Source: Acanthamoeba sp. SK_2022b
Lineage: Eukaryota > Discosea > Longamoebia > Acanthamoebidae
Reading direction: 5' to 3'
NCBI GenBank assembly: GCA_027943245.1
Contig: JANDJZ010000303.1
Coordinates: forward strand, 1-17,238
Length of the DNA stretch: 17,238 nucleotides
Both the position numbers and the translations under genes were made by a program. The notes below the pieces were generated by a model. It had not been told where the DNA came from, made no database searches, and was given only the letters and a program-made list of their open reading frames with translations. This document shows positions 1-9,470 of the stretch, piece by piece. Position 1 is the stretch's first letter; every line of letters starts with the position of its first letter.

Positions 1-456
1 GCCATCGAGAAGACCTTCCACAAGACCTGCTTCAAGTGTACGTCTCGTTGATCTTTTGCATCTAGAAGAGGGTTATCTTATCTCACCCCACCAACAGGCG
101 CCGTGTGCCAGACGACCCTCAACCTCAAGAACTACAAGGGTCTTGAGGGCAAGATCTACTGCTACACCCACGTGCCCGTGAGCCGCTCCTCCGTCGGAGG
201 TGACGGCGTGGCTGTCACCGCCGCCCTCAGTACGTGCCCTTCACCAGAGCTTTCCATGTGACCAAGGGAAGACCTCTCTCTCTGGCCTAACCATTAAATC
301 ATCGCAACAGAGGCCCCCAAGGCCGTGACCGAGGGTCTCGCCCTGGCCCACAAGGGTGACCACTCCAAGGCCTCAGCGCACGGCCAGGCCGTCGGCGACG
401 TGGTCACTGCCGATACTCAGGTCGAGTCCTCTGACCAGAGCACCGCATCCGAGTAG
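1..456 (+). CDS. LIM-domain protein, C-terminal part (5' end outside window)
   Basis: Partial gene with exons 1-37, 98-229 and 311-456 (TAG), joined by GT-AG introns 38-97 and 230-310; 104 residues remain. The first 37 residues are the second half of a LIM zinc module. They read H7-x2-C10-x2-C13-x2-C16, about 17 residues containing NYKGLEGKIY, then C34-x2-H37, which is the C-terminal zinc knuckle ligand pattern. LIM domains bind protein partners, often on actin filaments or in the nucleus. The tail after the LIM module is rich in Ala, Gly, Val and Ser, has no recognisable fold, and ends in SDQSTASE. The NYKG-EGK-YC wording resembles LASP/CRP-type LIM domains, but the rest of the protein is missing, so the subfamily cannot be set. 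The splice frames close exactly (phase 1 at both introns). Confidence 0.85.
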
Positions 457-714
457 ATCAAGATCAGCCTAGATCCCCGTAACGTAGGCGCATCAACAAG
501 GAAGATTTGAAGACGCTTCGGGGAGCAGTTTGTAGAAGAATGATGTACTGTGAACCAGCATTATACATACTCAAACAATGAACTTGTTTCGCCCTGTACA
601 TAGAACCCAAGAGAGAAAGCACAGCTGGTTCGAATAGGTTGGGGTCAAGGAAAAATGATATTTAGTTTTTTTTTTGTTTTATCTCCATTAATCGTCTGCA
701 AAACAACGAACATC
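457..714. other. Intergenic: LIM 3' UTR and promoter of the AlaX-like gene
   Basis: A 258-bp gap between two co-directional genes. It holds an AT-richer stretch around 540-700, with a run of T at about 661-680 just upstream of the next start. No canonical AATAAA or TATA box stands out. Confidence 0.5.
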
Positions 715-2219
715 ATGGCGGAAGCAAAGCCCAGCGGACCGGTGGTGAAGAAGAACCGTACGCCGGAGGTGTGCACTGCCCTTCACATCGTGAAGGGTGC
801 CATCGTAAAGGTCTTCAACACTCCGCTCACCACTGCGGTCGTTTTCAACAACAAGACCAATGGTAAATGGAAAATTGCTCGCTTCATCTTTTGTTTCTGC
901 CTAAGCAAATTTGTTTTCAAATGAAATTCATACCTTGGCGTGAGCGTTAATCACCCTCTGCATGACTGGACCAGGCCGTATCGCCGTGCACTATGAAGGC
1001 GACGCTCCCTCGCAGGATCTTCTCAAGAAGGTGAAGTAGCCCCCTCGCCCGAGCTGCACTCCCTCCCTTCGTCATCGTTCTGACCTGCCGCCGCTTACCG
1101 CTTTTGCCACATGCCCCAGGTTGAGGAGCTGGCCAACGAGAAGGTGCTGGAGAACGCGCCTGTCCACGCCATCACCATGAACCGTGCCGAGGCCGAGGAG
1201 AAGTACCGAAAGGCGCCTGTCAACGGTAACGTTACGTTATTATTTATTTCGAGAGAGAAATAAGACTCACCCACCCTCTTCCATCACCGTTGCGCGTTTG
1301 CCAGGCACCTACATCTACGACAAGTACGCAAAGCTCCCCGAAACCATCACCGAGGTGCCCGCCTTTGAGTGTCCCGCGCGCGCGCATCCGCTAGGTTGGT
1401 TGCTCCTGCTCATTATCGCTCACGTTTCCTCTCCACTATGGCGATGCGAAGGTGGGCCTGGTCTTGATCGACAACTGGAACGTCAACGGCTGCCCTGGCG
1501 ACCACCTGCCCTCCACCGCTGGTGTGGGCGCGATCAAGGTTCCTCGCTTCAACCACCGGCCGCAGAAGCAGGGTACCGACGTCCGCGCAAGCGCGCCCAT
1601 GCCACGTGCGCCTCGGCTCACTCGCTCGCTCCTGTCGCCCGCGCACGCGCAGAGCTCGAGTTTGTTGTTGAGATCACCCCTGGCACCGCACCAACGGCGT
1701 CGTCCTCCTCATCTTCATCGACGGCTGCCAAGAGCGAGAAGAAGGAGGCCGCCACGGAGTCGGTCATCCGCAAGGCCTCCCCGCACGCCGACGTGCACAA
1801 GGTCACCAACGACATCGTCAAGGAGTTCTTCGCCAAGGTGCGCGCGCACCACTCTCCTCCCCTCTCCTGCATTCCCTGACCCTTGTCTGCCTCGACTGAA
1901 AACTGAACGTGAACCCGCAGCTGTACAAGGAGCTGGAGGGCAACAAGGAGGCGCTCGAAGCGGTCCAGCAGAAGGAGCAGAGCCTCACCGAGTCCTTCTC
2001 CCACTCTGTGGAAACGTACGTTGTGCCACACACACTCGCGCTCGGTCTGCGCATACGTGAACACCGCTACCGCGTGCTGCATCACACATACAACAACATT
2101 CACGGCGACGCCAGCACAACAATCATGCTCATGCAGTCCTCTTGTTCTACAGCACGCTCTGCCTGATGAGGAACGCTGCCTACACGTCTGGCTTTACCGC
2201 TCATGTGCCGCAGAACTAG
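715..2219 (+). CDS. AlaX-like trans-editing protein (alanyl-tRNA synthetase SAD / editing domain)
   Basis: Predicted 275 residues from exons 715-862, 975-1030, 1120-1225, 1305-1354, 1452-1572, 1653-1837, 1921-2015 and 2153-2219. All introns are GT-AG and all phases close. The product matches the free-standing AlaX family, which hydrolyses mischarged Ser- or Gly-tRNA(Ala). Family marks are TALHIVKGAIVKV (21-33), LANEKVLENAPV (72-83), the second metal motif in NWNVNGCPGDH (128-138; C134 and H138), and TAGVGAIK (142-149). In AlaX the first pair is HxxxH; here it is C20-x3-H24. After about residue 170 comes a Ser-rich linker and a charged helical tail of about 80 residues not present in minimal AlaX. 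The start at 715 is chosen because an in-frame ATG at 655 would add a hydrophobic stretch translated from T-rich leader. The intron at 1355-1451 was placed by family alignment and is the least certain. Confidence 0.85.
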
Positions 2220-2368
2220 CCCCTTTCCCCACACAACCATCAACAGGCACAATGTTCTCGAACCGGCCAAATGAAGTGAACGAGCGCCTCAATCTTTTCT
2301 CAGAATGTTTAACCTTAAAAATCAAATGGAGAGATGGCAGGCGCTCAGTTGCCGGTAAGCCGTACGAA

Positions 2369-3377
2369 ATGGAGAAAGGATCAAAGGGCGGCAGAGGTGG
2401 GAGAGGTGGGAGCAGGGGTGGCCGCGGTGGCCGAGGCGAAAGCAAGAAGACCGACTCGCGATTTCTGGCCCAATTTCCCCACATAGAGAAGACAGAGGCC
2501 GCAGCTATCTGTGCTCTTTGTAATGGCGGCCAAGACGCAGCGACCCTTGCCATCGTGGCCGAAGACGAGAAGAGGTTCCTAGCCGCCCACCCAGGATGGG
2601 AATCCAATCTGCCCCAGGCCTCCTACACCGAAATCAAAGGTTGCCCTTTCTTATGTTTATCGTTTTCGTAGCGATATTGATCTGATGTGAAAAATGCGTT
2701 GCAGGCGATCTATTCGAGAGCAAGGACTCCCTGGCGCATTGTGTGAGCGAATGTCTGGCCATGGGCAAGGGCGTGGCCACGGGCTTCAAAGAACTCTTTG
2801 GCGGTGTCGATGAGCTCAAGGCACGTTTGCCTCCTCGTGTCGTGGCGCCGCATCGATCAGGGCGGTGGCGGTCCAGCTGTGCTAACCTCGCCTGTCGTCG
2901 ATAACGCACAGGCTCAGCGAGTGGCGCCCGGCGGCGTGGCCTTCCTTCAGCGCGAAGACCGCTACATTTATTACATGGTGCGTTTGTAGATCAAGCATCG
3001 ACGCCGCACTTGCCTTTGGCTAGGCGGTGGTTGTGGCTCACCTGTCGCCAATCGCACGAACCAGATCACCAAGAAGAAGTACTGGATGAAACCGTCCTAC
3101 GAGAACGTGTGGTCTTCGATTCAGCGATTGCGGGACCTGTGCCTCGAGCACCGCGTGCGGAACCTCTCCATGCCGCTCATCGCCGCCGGCCTCGATCGCC
3201 TGCGAGTACTTCCCTCCCCCTCCCTCCTCTCTCGCAACCAACCTTTGCCTTGATCAACCTGTCGGCCGTTGACAACTCTTCTCGGGCAAACAGTGGCCAC
3301 GAGTCAAGGAGATGATCCATCGAGCGTTCGCTGGCACGGGGATCAACGTCACCATCTACCTCTGGGACGGCAAATGA
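2369..3377 (+). CDS. TARG1/OARD1-like ADP-ribose glutamate hydrolase with RGG and CUE-like N-terminus
   Basis: Predicted 225 residues from exons 2369-2639, 2705-2820, 2912-2977, 3065-3205 and 3294-3377 (TGA). Residues 91-225 align without gaps to the TARG1 macrodomain, which removes ADP-ribose esters from Glu/Asp and deacylates O-acetyl-ADP-ribose. Visible blocks are GDLFES-DSLAHCVSE (91-106), FKELFGGVDEL (118-128), RYIYYMITKK (146-155) and SMPLIAAGLDRLRW (186-199). By homology with human K84 and D125, the catalytic pair is K154 and D195, both present. Residues 4-23 are RGG repeats, an RNA-binding type of sequence. Residues 36-63 (FPHIE...CNGGQDAATLAIV) look like a CUE/UBA helix bundle. Intron 2 (2821-2911) has a GC donor. 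An in-frame ATG at 2252 could add 39 residues, but it lies only 33 bp after the upstream stop. Confidence 0.88.
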
Positions 3378-3476
3378 TTGCCACCGAGTTGAGAGCTCTT
3401 CCCTCTCGGGAGGGAATGGGGTGACGGAATGAATGAACTGCGTGCGCTTTATTGCCTCTTCTTGCCTCTCTTTGCT
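3378..3476. other. Convergent 3' overlap zone
   Basis: Only 99 bp separate the stop codons of the plus-strand macrodomain gene and the minus-strand Cys-rich gene, so their 3' UTRs almost certainly overlap. Confidence 0.6.
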
Positions 3477-3791
3477 TCAGGCGAGCACGCGGCAGTAGCC
3501 CATGACCTTGCAGAGGGCCTCGTTGGTGCATACGGGCACGACGCCGGCGTAGGTGTTGCAGCTGCAGCACACCTCCACGCCCGGACACTCGTCGCTTCGA
3601 CTGCATCTGAATCCCACTCGCTGCTCGGCTCGCCACCCACGCACGCGTGCGTGAGTGTGGAGGGGTTGGTGAGTGGCGGGGGGGGGAGGCGTGCTCACCT
3701 CTTCGCTCGAGTCGTTAGCCAGCACTGCAGACACGGACAGCATGGCCAGCAGCGCGAGCGTCGTCACGATCAAGGAAGAATCGGTCTTCAT
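3477..3791 (-). CDS. Small secreted cysteine-rich protein
   Basis: The uninterrupted frame gives 104 residues. It opens with a clear signal peptide: MKTDSS, a hydrophobic core LIVTTLALLAMLSVSAV, then a cleavage site near LA-NDSSEE. The C-terminal 43 residues carry eight cysteines (FRC, DEC, VCC, SC, VC, LC, YC), which suits a four-disulfide extracellular domain. The DECPGVEVCC string recalls whey-acidic or other short Cys-knot domains, but I cannot name a family. The middle (about residues 32-60) is Pro/Arg-rich and reads like intron translation. A GAG|GTGAGC donor at 3698 could splice in frame to an acceptor ending at 3588, giving 67 residues and seven cysteines; the nearer acceptor at 3607 would destroy the Cys frame. 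The even cysteine count favours the unspliced form, though neither is certain. Confidence 0.65.
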   Translation of the reverse strand: MKTDSSLIVTTLALLAMLSVSAVLANDSSEEVSTPPPPATHQPLHTHARVRGWRAEQRVGFRCSRSDECPGVEVCCSCNTYAGVVPVCTNEALCKVMGYCRVLA

Positions 3792-5630
<1,839 letters not shown>

Positions 5631-5884
5631 GTGAGCACCGCTGCTGGTGTTGCTGTTGTAAACACTGTAGTAAACATACACTCTGGCGCAACTCGCGCCA
5701 ACCATTACACTTGAGCTTCTTTCGCATCGCGCTTTGTCACGTTCGTTCTTTTGGGTTATGAATTGGTGCCAGGCATTGAGCAAGGACACGCCGACCGCCA
5801 GCTTTAGACCGCCATGGACGAAGAAAGAATCAAGAAACAGCAAGCCCTACGCTGTTGCCGTCAAAGGAGACGACACCAGCCATC
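5631..5884 (+). other. Actin 3' UTR and spacer to first 5S gene
   Basis: 254 bp of CpG-containing host-type sequence. The actin stop is followed by a GT-rich stretch (5640-5675) that may be part of the 3' processing signal. The last bases before the 5S gene (GCCATC) only weakly resemble the upstream sequence of the other three 5S copies. Confidence 0.45.
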
Positions 5885-6003
5885 GGATACGGCCATACTG
5901 CGCAGAAAGCACCGCTTCCCATCCGAACAGCGAAGTTAAGCTGCGCCAGGCGGTGTTAGTACTGGGGTGGGCGACCACCCGGGAATCCACCGTGCCGTAT
6001 CCT
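5885..6003 (+). rRNA. 5S rRNA gene, copy 1
   Basis: 118-119 nt starting GGATACGGCCATACTG and ending CCGTATCC, so the 5' and 3' ends pair to form helix I. The internal control region is intact: GAAGTTAAGCTG (A-box type) and GTTAGTACTGGGGTGGGCGACC-type C box at about 5954-5975, which bind TFIIIA and TFIIIC for RNA polymerase III. A TTTT terminator follows directly at 6003-6006. It is identical over 118 nt to the three other copies in the window. This copy sits 254 bp after actin on the same strand and is the only one with host-type, GC-rich upstream sequence. Confidence 0.97.
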
Positions 6004-6078
6004 TTTCCCCCCTTTTGCTCTCTAACTTGCTGCCTCATCTTCAACAATGTTAACCTCCTTCACTCACATTCATTGTGC
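5885..6078 (+). repeat. 194-bp direct repeat, left copy (5S + 3' flank)
   Basis: Identical by eye to 13240-13433. Covers the 5S gene and 76 bp downstream, ending ...CATTCATTGTGC; beyond this the two sequences diverge at once (ATGATGCC against GCACACCC). Confidence 0.95.
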
Positions 6079-6126
6079 ATGATGCCAGGAACGCTCTGTG
6101 CAACAACCCATGTCAGAGTCAGCCCA

Positions 6127-6180
6127 TAAGCACACTTGTTCTTCAACATTCTGTTGTGCTTTGCTTTGCAAGGTAGAGCT
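6127..6180 (+). repeat. Dispersed repeat, copy a (partner 6436-6488)
   Basis: Shares a GCACACTTGTTC-T-CAACATTCTG core and a trailing TAGAG with the stretch starting at 6436. About 50 bp are related, with several substitutions and small gaps. Confidence 0.7.
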
Positions 6181-6380
6181 CCTCCCATGTCTGTCCACTC
6201 CAAGCCCACTCAATTTTTTTTACTTGACATGTTTTGGTGAAACCCAAACTCTCCAGCTTTCATTCTCTAATATTAAAAGATGTTTTTTTCCCCTGTTGAG
6301 TGTAGCCAATGGTACAATCATGATGACCTCATCTTGCCTTACATAGAGCTACACCATCAGCATTGGGCACATCTATGCAG

Positions 6381-6525
6381 TTGGAATGAGAGGTTTAGTC
6401 ATTTAAAAGCAGTTATTGACTCCTGAATTATCTCTCAAGCAGCACACTTGTTCATCAACATTCTGCTTTGCTGCGCAGCTTGTAGAGATAATTATAACTG
6501 CTTTTAAATGAACCTCTCATTCCAA
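6381..6525. repeat. Imperfect palindrome (MITE-like hairpin)
   Basis: The left arm 6381-6435 starts TTGGAATGAGAGGTT; the right arm 6482-6525 is its inverted copy, ending AACCTCTCATTCCAA. The left arm carries two small extra segments (TAGT and TGACTCCTG). The loop at about 6440-6480 contains copy b of the 6127 repeat. A related word, ATGAGAGGTCCAGTCATTTT, recurs at about 11620-11640. The shape suits a decayed MITE or foldback element, but no target duplication was identified. Confidence 0.6.
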
Positions 6526-7103
6526 GACCAAGCCCCAGTTTTATGTGGTCCTTTGGGATGTGTCAGCTGACCTGACACCATGGCTCTGGGACATGAGAAC
6601 TGCTCTTAGGAACTGGTCAGCACCATGATGTCCTTGAAATCACTGGATGATTCTGTGGCAGCAACCACCTGCACTGCACCATCATCTGGGTGATTTGGTT
6701 TGGCATACACATGGATACACCCCATAGCTAAACCATTGCCTCAAGGCAGTCAATATAAAACAAGTCAGTACCACACAATAGTGTGCAGAAGAAGTATGAA
6801 TTAGAGCCAGAAAAATGGCTGTCACCTCAAAAGTGAGGGTGGAGTGTGAGGGTGGAGCACAATGGTACCATCACATTGTATCCATCTTGTATAACAATAT
6901 CGTTTTTCCTGTGTACTCTTTTTCCTATTCCACCATTTTACAGTCAGTGGGGACATGCCTCTGTTCCCCTAGCTCCCCTGCAAGTCCTGATTAGGCATAA
7001 GTAGATCCATCAATGACCATGACTTCCTCCTAGATGACAGGAGTTGGTCACAATCTTCCAACTAAAAACAGCTCATGTCATGGTAATGGATGGATAAGGC
7101 CAT

Positions 7104-7368
7104 GGGGAAAAGGATACGGCACGGTGGATTCCCGGGTGGTCGCCCACCCCAGTACTAACACCGCCTGGCGCAGCTTAACTTCGCTGTTCGGATGGGAAGC
7201 GGTGCTTTCTGCGCAGTATGGCCGTATCCAATGGCTCTCCCCACTGCCTGCAGCGTCTTGCTAATCTCCTCACCCTGCTAGATATATCTTGGCGCGCAAA
7301 CTGCTTCCAAGCTCAACACCATAAGGGTCTAATTTTAGCAGGACATGTGAATGCATGTTGGAACTTGT
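7104..7368 (-). repeat. 265-bp inverted repeat, left copy (5S copy 2 + upstream flank)
   Basis: Reverse complement of 13101-13365, with no mismatch seen. It covers 139 bp upstream of the 5S gene, the gene itself, and eight bases of 3' flank (TTTTCCCC). Confidence 0.93.
7111..7229 (-). rRNA. 5S rRNA gene, copy 2 (inverted)
   Basis: The same 118-nt sequence as copy 1 on the opposite strand, with intact helix I ends, internal control region and a TTTT terminator (7108-7111 on the plus strand). The upstream 139 bp match copy 4. The downstream match stops after TTTTCCCC, so this copy lacks the 76-bp 3' flank of copies 1 and 4. Internal promoter elements are complete, so it is potentially transcribed. 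Confidence 0.96.
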
Positions 7369-7393
7369 TAATGAAAGGATTATACATCACCTG

Positions 7394-7490
7394 CAACTGA
7401 GGACTTCCAGGCTGCAAAACTTACATCTTAGCTCCAAAGCCAATGCCCAATTGTCACTGTGGGTGAATAAGCTGGCATAGCAACAAATCT
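7394..7490. repeat. Diverged repeat, copy a (inverted partner 12638-12748)
   Basis: Shares ACTTCCAGGCTGCAAAA and, after a gap of about 15-20 nt, CAAAGCCAATG-CCAAT and AGCTGGCA with the reverse complement of 12638-12748. This lies directly upstream of the RT relic. Confidence 0.6.
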
Positions 7491-7499
7491 GACCAGACT

Positions 7500-7860
7500 A
7501 CACATGAAAGTGGGAATGAGGTCCATGCAGCTACATGTCACACACATCTGCAACCTACCACTCTTGCCCTCCAAGAACTCATCAGCAAACTCTACACCAA
7601 AACCAGCACTACTGTCTGCACCAGGTACAGCAACCCCCCATCCCCCACCAACAACAGCATTAAACAAGGCAACCCCATGTCACCAACCTCTTTATCAACC
7701 AAGTGGTGGAACAGCTCCTACACTCCACTAGACTCTCACTCACAAAAGCAGAAACAGCTCTGTCCACACACCACCATCTTCAACAGCTCAGACTCTGGTC
7801 CAACCATCAACAACCTGAATACCAGAAGAAGTCACCTGACTCCCCTTCTGTGGTAAGCCT
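7500..7860 (+). pseudogene. Reverse transcriptase relic (non-LTR type)
   Basis: The frame beginning near 7515 reads ELISKLYTKTSTTV (7575 onward) and then SIKQGNPMSP (7656-7685), which are the fingers/palm motifs preceding and including the family's QG-P-SP signature. After one frameshift near 7686 the neighbouring frame continues NLFINQVVEQLLH (7688 onward) and then LQQLRLWSNHQQPEYQKK, which resembles the thumb-side L-x-W...N-x-K block. The palm segment that should carry the catalytic YxDD is absent: only about 20 residues separate the two blocks, where roughly 50-60 are expected. This is established motif knowledge applied by eye; no search was run. The relic is truncated, frameshifted and non-functional. 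Confidence 0.6.
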
Positions 7861-7914
7861 GTCCTGCCAAGAAACAAACTCCCTGTAGTAATCAGGCACA
7901 GAGCCTGTAGAGAA

Positions 7915-8260
7915 CAGCCCAACAATGCTGAACTACGCAGCATTAAAGTCACAACACATCTCCTACCAGCACACCTGAAATCCATATCTTCACTGACAGC
8001 CAATACACCATCAAAACCATGCACAATGCCCAAAAAATGGGAATACCACACACCACCTCACCCCAAAACGCATGATAACCAACATTGCCTAGAGAACAAG
8101 GTGACCCTGCACCATATCTGGCCAACCTCAAAAAGTGGCACCTGAAGAAAAACCTCCCACCAATCCACTACCCCCCAGCATGCAAGCTCAATGACATGGC
8201 CAACAAATCCAACGATGCCACCAACCTCCCTGCTCACCAGAAATGGTACAAACCTCCCAG
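7915..8260 (+). pseudogene. RNase H relic downstream of the RT fragment
   Basis: Three RNase H landmarks appear in the right order. NNAELRSIKV (from 7921) matches the N-AE-L helix motif. IFTDSQYTIKTMHNAQ (from 7986, another frame) matches the central TDS-Q motif. HYPPACKLNDMANKS (about 8160-8204), in the same frame as the second but after two stops (8073-8078), matches the H...N-AD motif, with the last catalytic Asp read as Asn. Order and spacing fit a LINE-type RT-RNase H polyprotein, so this and the RT relic are probably one element of at least 0.75 kb. It is broken by a frameshift and stops. Confidence 0.6.
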
Positions 8261-9066
8261 TCCCACCAAAATGCAAGGTTCTACTCCAGGCCACATGGAA
8301 CCTCCTTTCCCAATGTGCTAACTGGGCCACAAGAGTGGACCTGGGAGTGCAGCGTGGGGGGCCTCATTGCTGGCAACCACATTGTGGGCATGGGCTCTGC
8401 TGTTTTGGATGCCAGGTTGCCCCACCTGGCCCCCTCCACTCTGGCAAGCTCCTTGCAGCTGACCACGGTGGTTGTGGCATCATAGGGCGGGGACCATGTC
8501 CTAGCCTACTGCCTAGCACATGGCACCACCTGTCAGGAGCAAAAGCAACCCTCACCGTACCTCATTCACCATATCCCCACTGCCACTGACTGGGTGGGAG
8601 TCAACTGACCCCCAAAAGGTCACACAAGTAACCACCACAAAGCCTAGGTTTTATAACAAGCCACCCTGCCCATGACCACTCAGCCCTGCTACAAGACAAC
8701 ATTCCTCCATGACTGGGAGGAATGGTGAGGAAGGCTAGATCAAGCTGACTGTGTGACAAACTGACTTCACCACACCACACCACCCTCCTCCTTCCCAAAT
8801 TGGGGTAGGGCCAACGGTGGGGGAAGAGATGTGAAGAGAATGGGTTACCACACAAGAGTCCAGGTTGTGAAGAGCCATGCAGCCAACCTTACAGATTCAC
8901 TTGGCTGTGGGTGACTGTTCAACCAGATGGGTCAATGTAGTTCACAAACAGCTGCTTGTGCAGTGGTGGGCTGTCAGAGTCCACAGTGCCTGTCAGGAGC
9001 AGGGCAGTTCAGCCCATACCTGTGGAAGCAGGCTGATGAGCAGTTGATGAGACAAGTGAGTGTAAG
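8261..9066. other. Unassigned CpG-poor stretch
   Basis: About 800 bp between the RNase H relic and 5S copy 3, more GC-rich than 6079-7103 but still CpG-poor. A frame at 8243-8485 reads GGLIAGNHIVGMGSAVLDAR, which looks protein-like but matches no family I recognise. It could be the 3' part of the retroelement. No promoter or RNA gene seen. Confidence 0.4.
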
Positions 9067-9093
9067 ACAGTGCAGGCAATGGGGAGAGCCATT

Positions 9094-9212
9094 GGATACG
9101 GCCATACTGCGCAGAAAGCACCGCTTCCCATCCGAACAGCGAAGTTAAGCTGCGCCAGGCGGTGTTAGTACTGGGGTGGGCGACCACCCGGGAATCCACC
9201 GTGCCGTATCCT
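9094..9212 (+). rRNA. 5S rRNA gene, copy 3
   Basis: Identical over 118 nt to the other copies, with TTTT at 9212-9215. The 24 bp upstream (9070-9093) match the upstream of copies 2 and 4 with one or two differences; further upstream is unrelated. The 3' flank is chimeric. 31 bp match the flanks of copies 1 and 4 (to ...CTTGCTGC, 9242). The sequence then jumps to GCACACCCTCCTCC, which in copy 4 lies 45 bp further on, next to the RFX gene. Confidence 0.97.
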
Positions 9213-9269
9213 TTTCCCCCCTTTTGCTCTCTAACTTGCTGCGCACACCCTCCTCCTTGCATCACTTTT
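9212..9269 (+). repeat. Chimeric 3' flank of 5S copy 3
   Basis: 9212-9242 equals 13358-13388. 9243-9269 matches 13434-13462 apart from a CT unit. The intervening 45 bp (13389-13433) are missing, and both junctions lie at a TGC. Confidence 0.85.
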
Positions 9270-9324
9270 GCATACACAATGAAAATGAGAGTGCAATGAA
9301 TTGGTGCTATATTTTATGAGAAGA

Positions 9325-9470
9325 TTGCACTGCTGCAGTGGCTGATGGATTGTCCTTTTTGGTGTTTTCTTGTGGACTCTTTTTCATGAGCAGTGTTGTG
9401 ATGCTATATCTGTGCAAAATTCATGGCTATGGTACCAGACTCTCAACTAGAATTGGCGTTTTTTATGCAT
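9325..9470 (+). pseudogene. DDE transposase relic, piggyBac-like
   Basis: One frame reads ALLQWLMDC...WCFLVDSF (9327-9383), and the next frame continues FFMSSVVMLYLCKIHGYGTR (about 9382-9441). Joined across a one-base slip, these resemble the segment around the second catalytic Asp of piggyBac-type transposases: hydrophobic strand, V-D-x-F-F-x-S, helix, then GTR. A possible later piece, IDLVDMILGYNHWHD (9960-10003), loosely resembles the GVD-x-x-DQ...Y region. A CEWCTLEKAEKK string near 10571 may be part of a Cys-rich tail. Only the first block is reasonably convincing. The relic is broken by frameshifts and stops. Confidence 0.4.

Larger units (their letters stand above)
6079..7103. other. 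Non-coding, CpG-free stretch with short repeats
   Basis: 1,025 bp with only three CpG dinucleotides by eye (near 6092, 6474 and 6901). No open frame resembles a protein. It holds a partial direct repeat and an imperfect palindrome, described separately. Confidence 0.7.

Noticed and set aside
655..714. Upstream ATG at 655 as the start of the AlaX-like gene
   Set aside because: It adds a hydrophobic segment translated from a T-rich leader; the family domain begins shortly after 715, which has a plain A/C-rich leader before it.
3660..3690. G-run as a CRISPR-like or structured repeat
   Set aside because: It is a nine-base homopolymer within a Pro-coding or intronic tract; no repeated spacer structure anywhere in the window.
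7104..7368. 5S copy 2 as a processed (reverse-transcribed) 5S retrosequence
   Set aside because: 139 bp of upstream non-transcribed DNA is copied with it, there is no poly(A) or target duplication visible, and the gene is intact.
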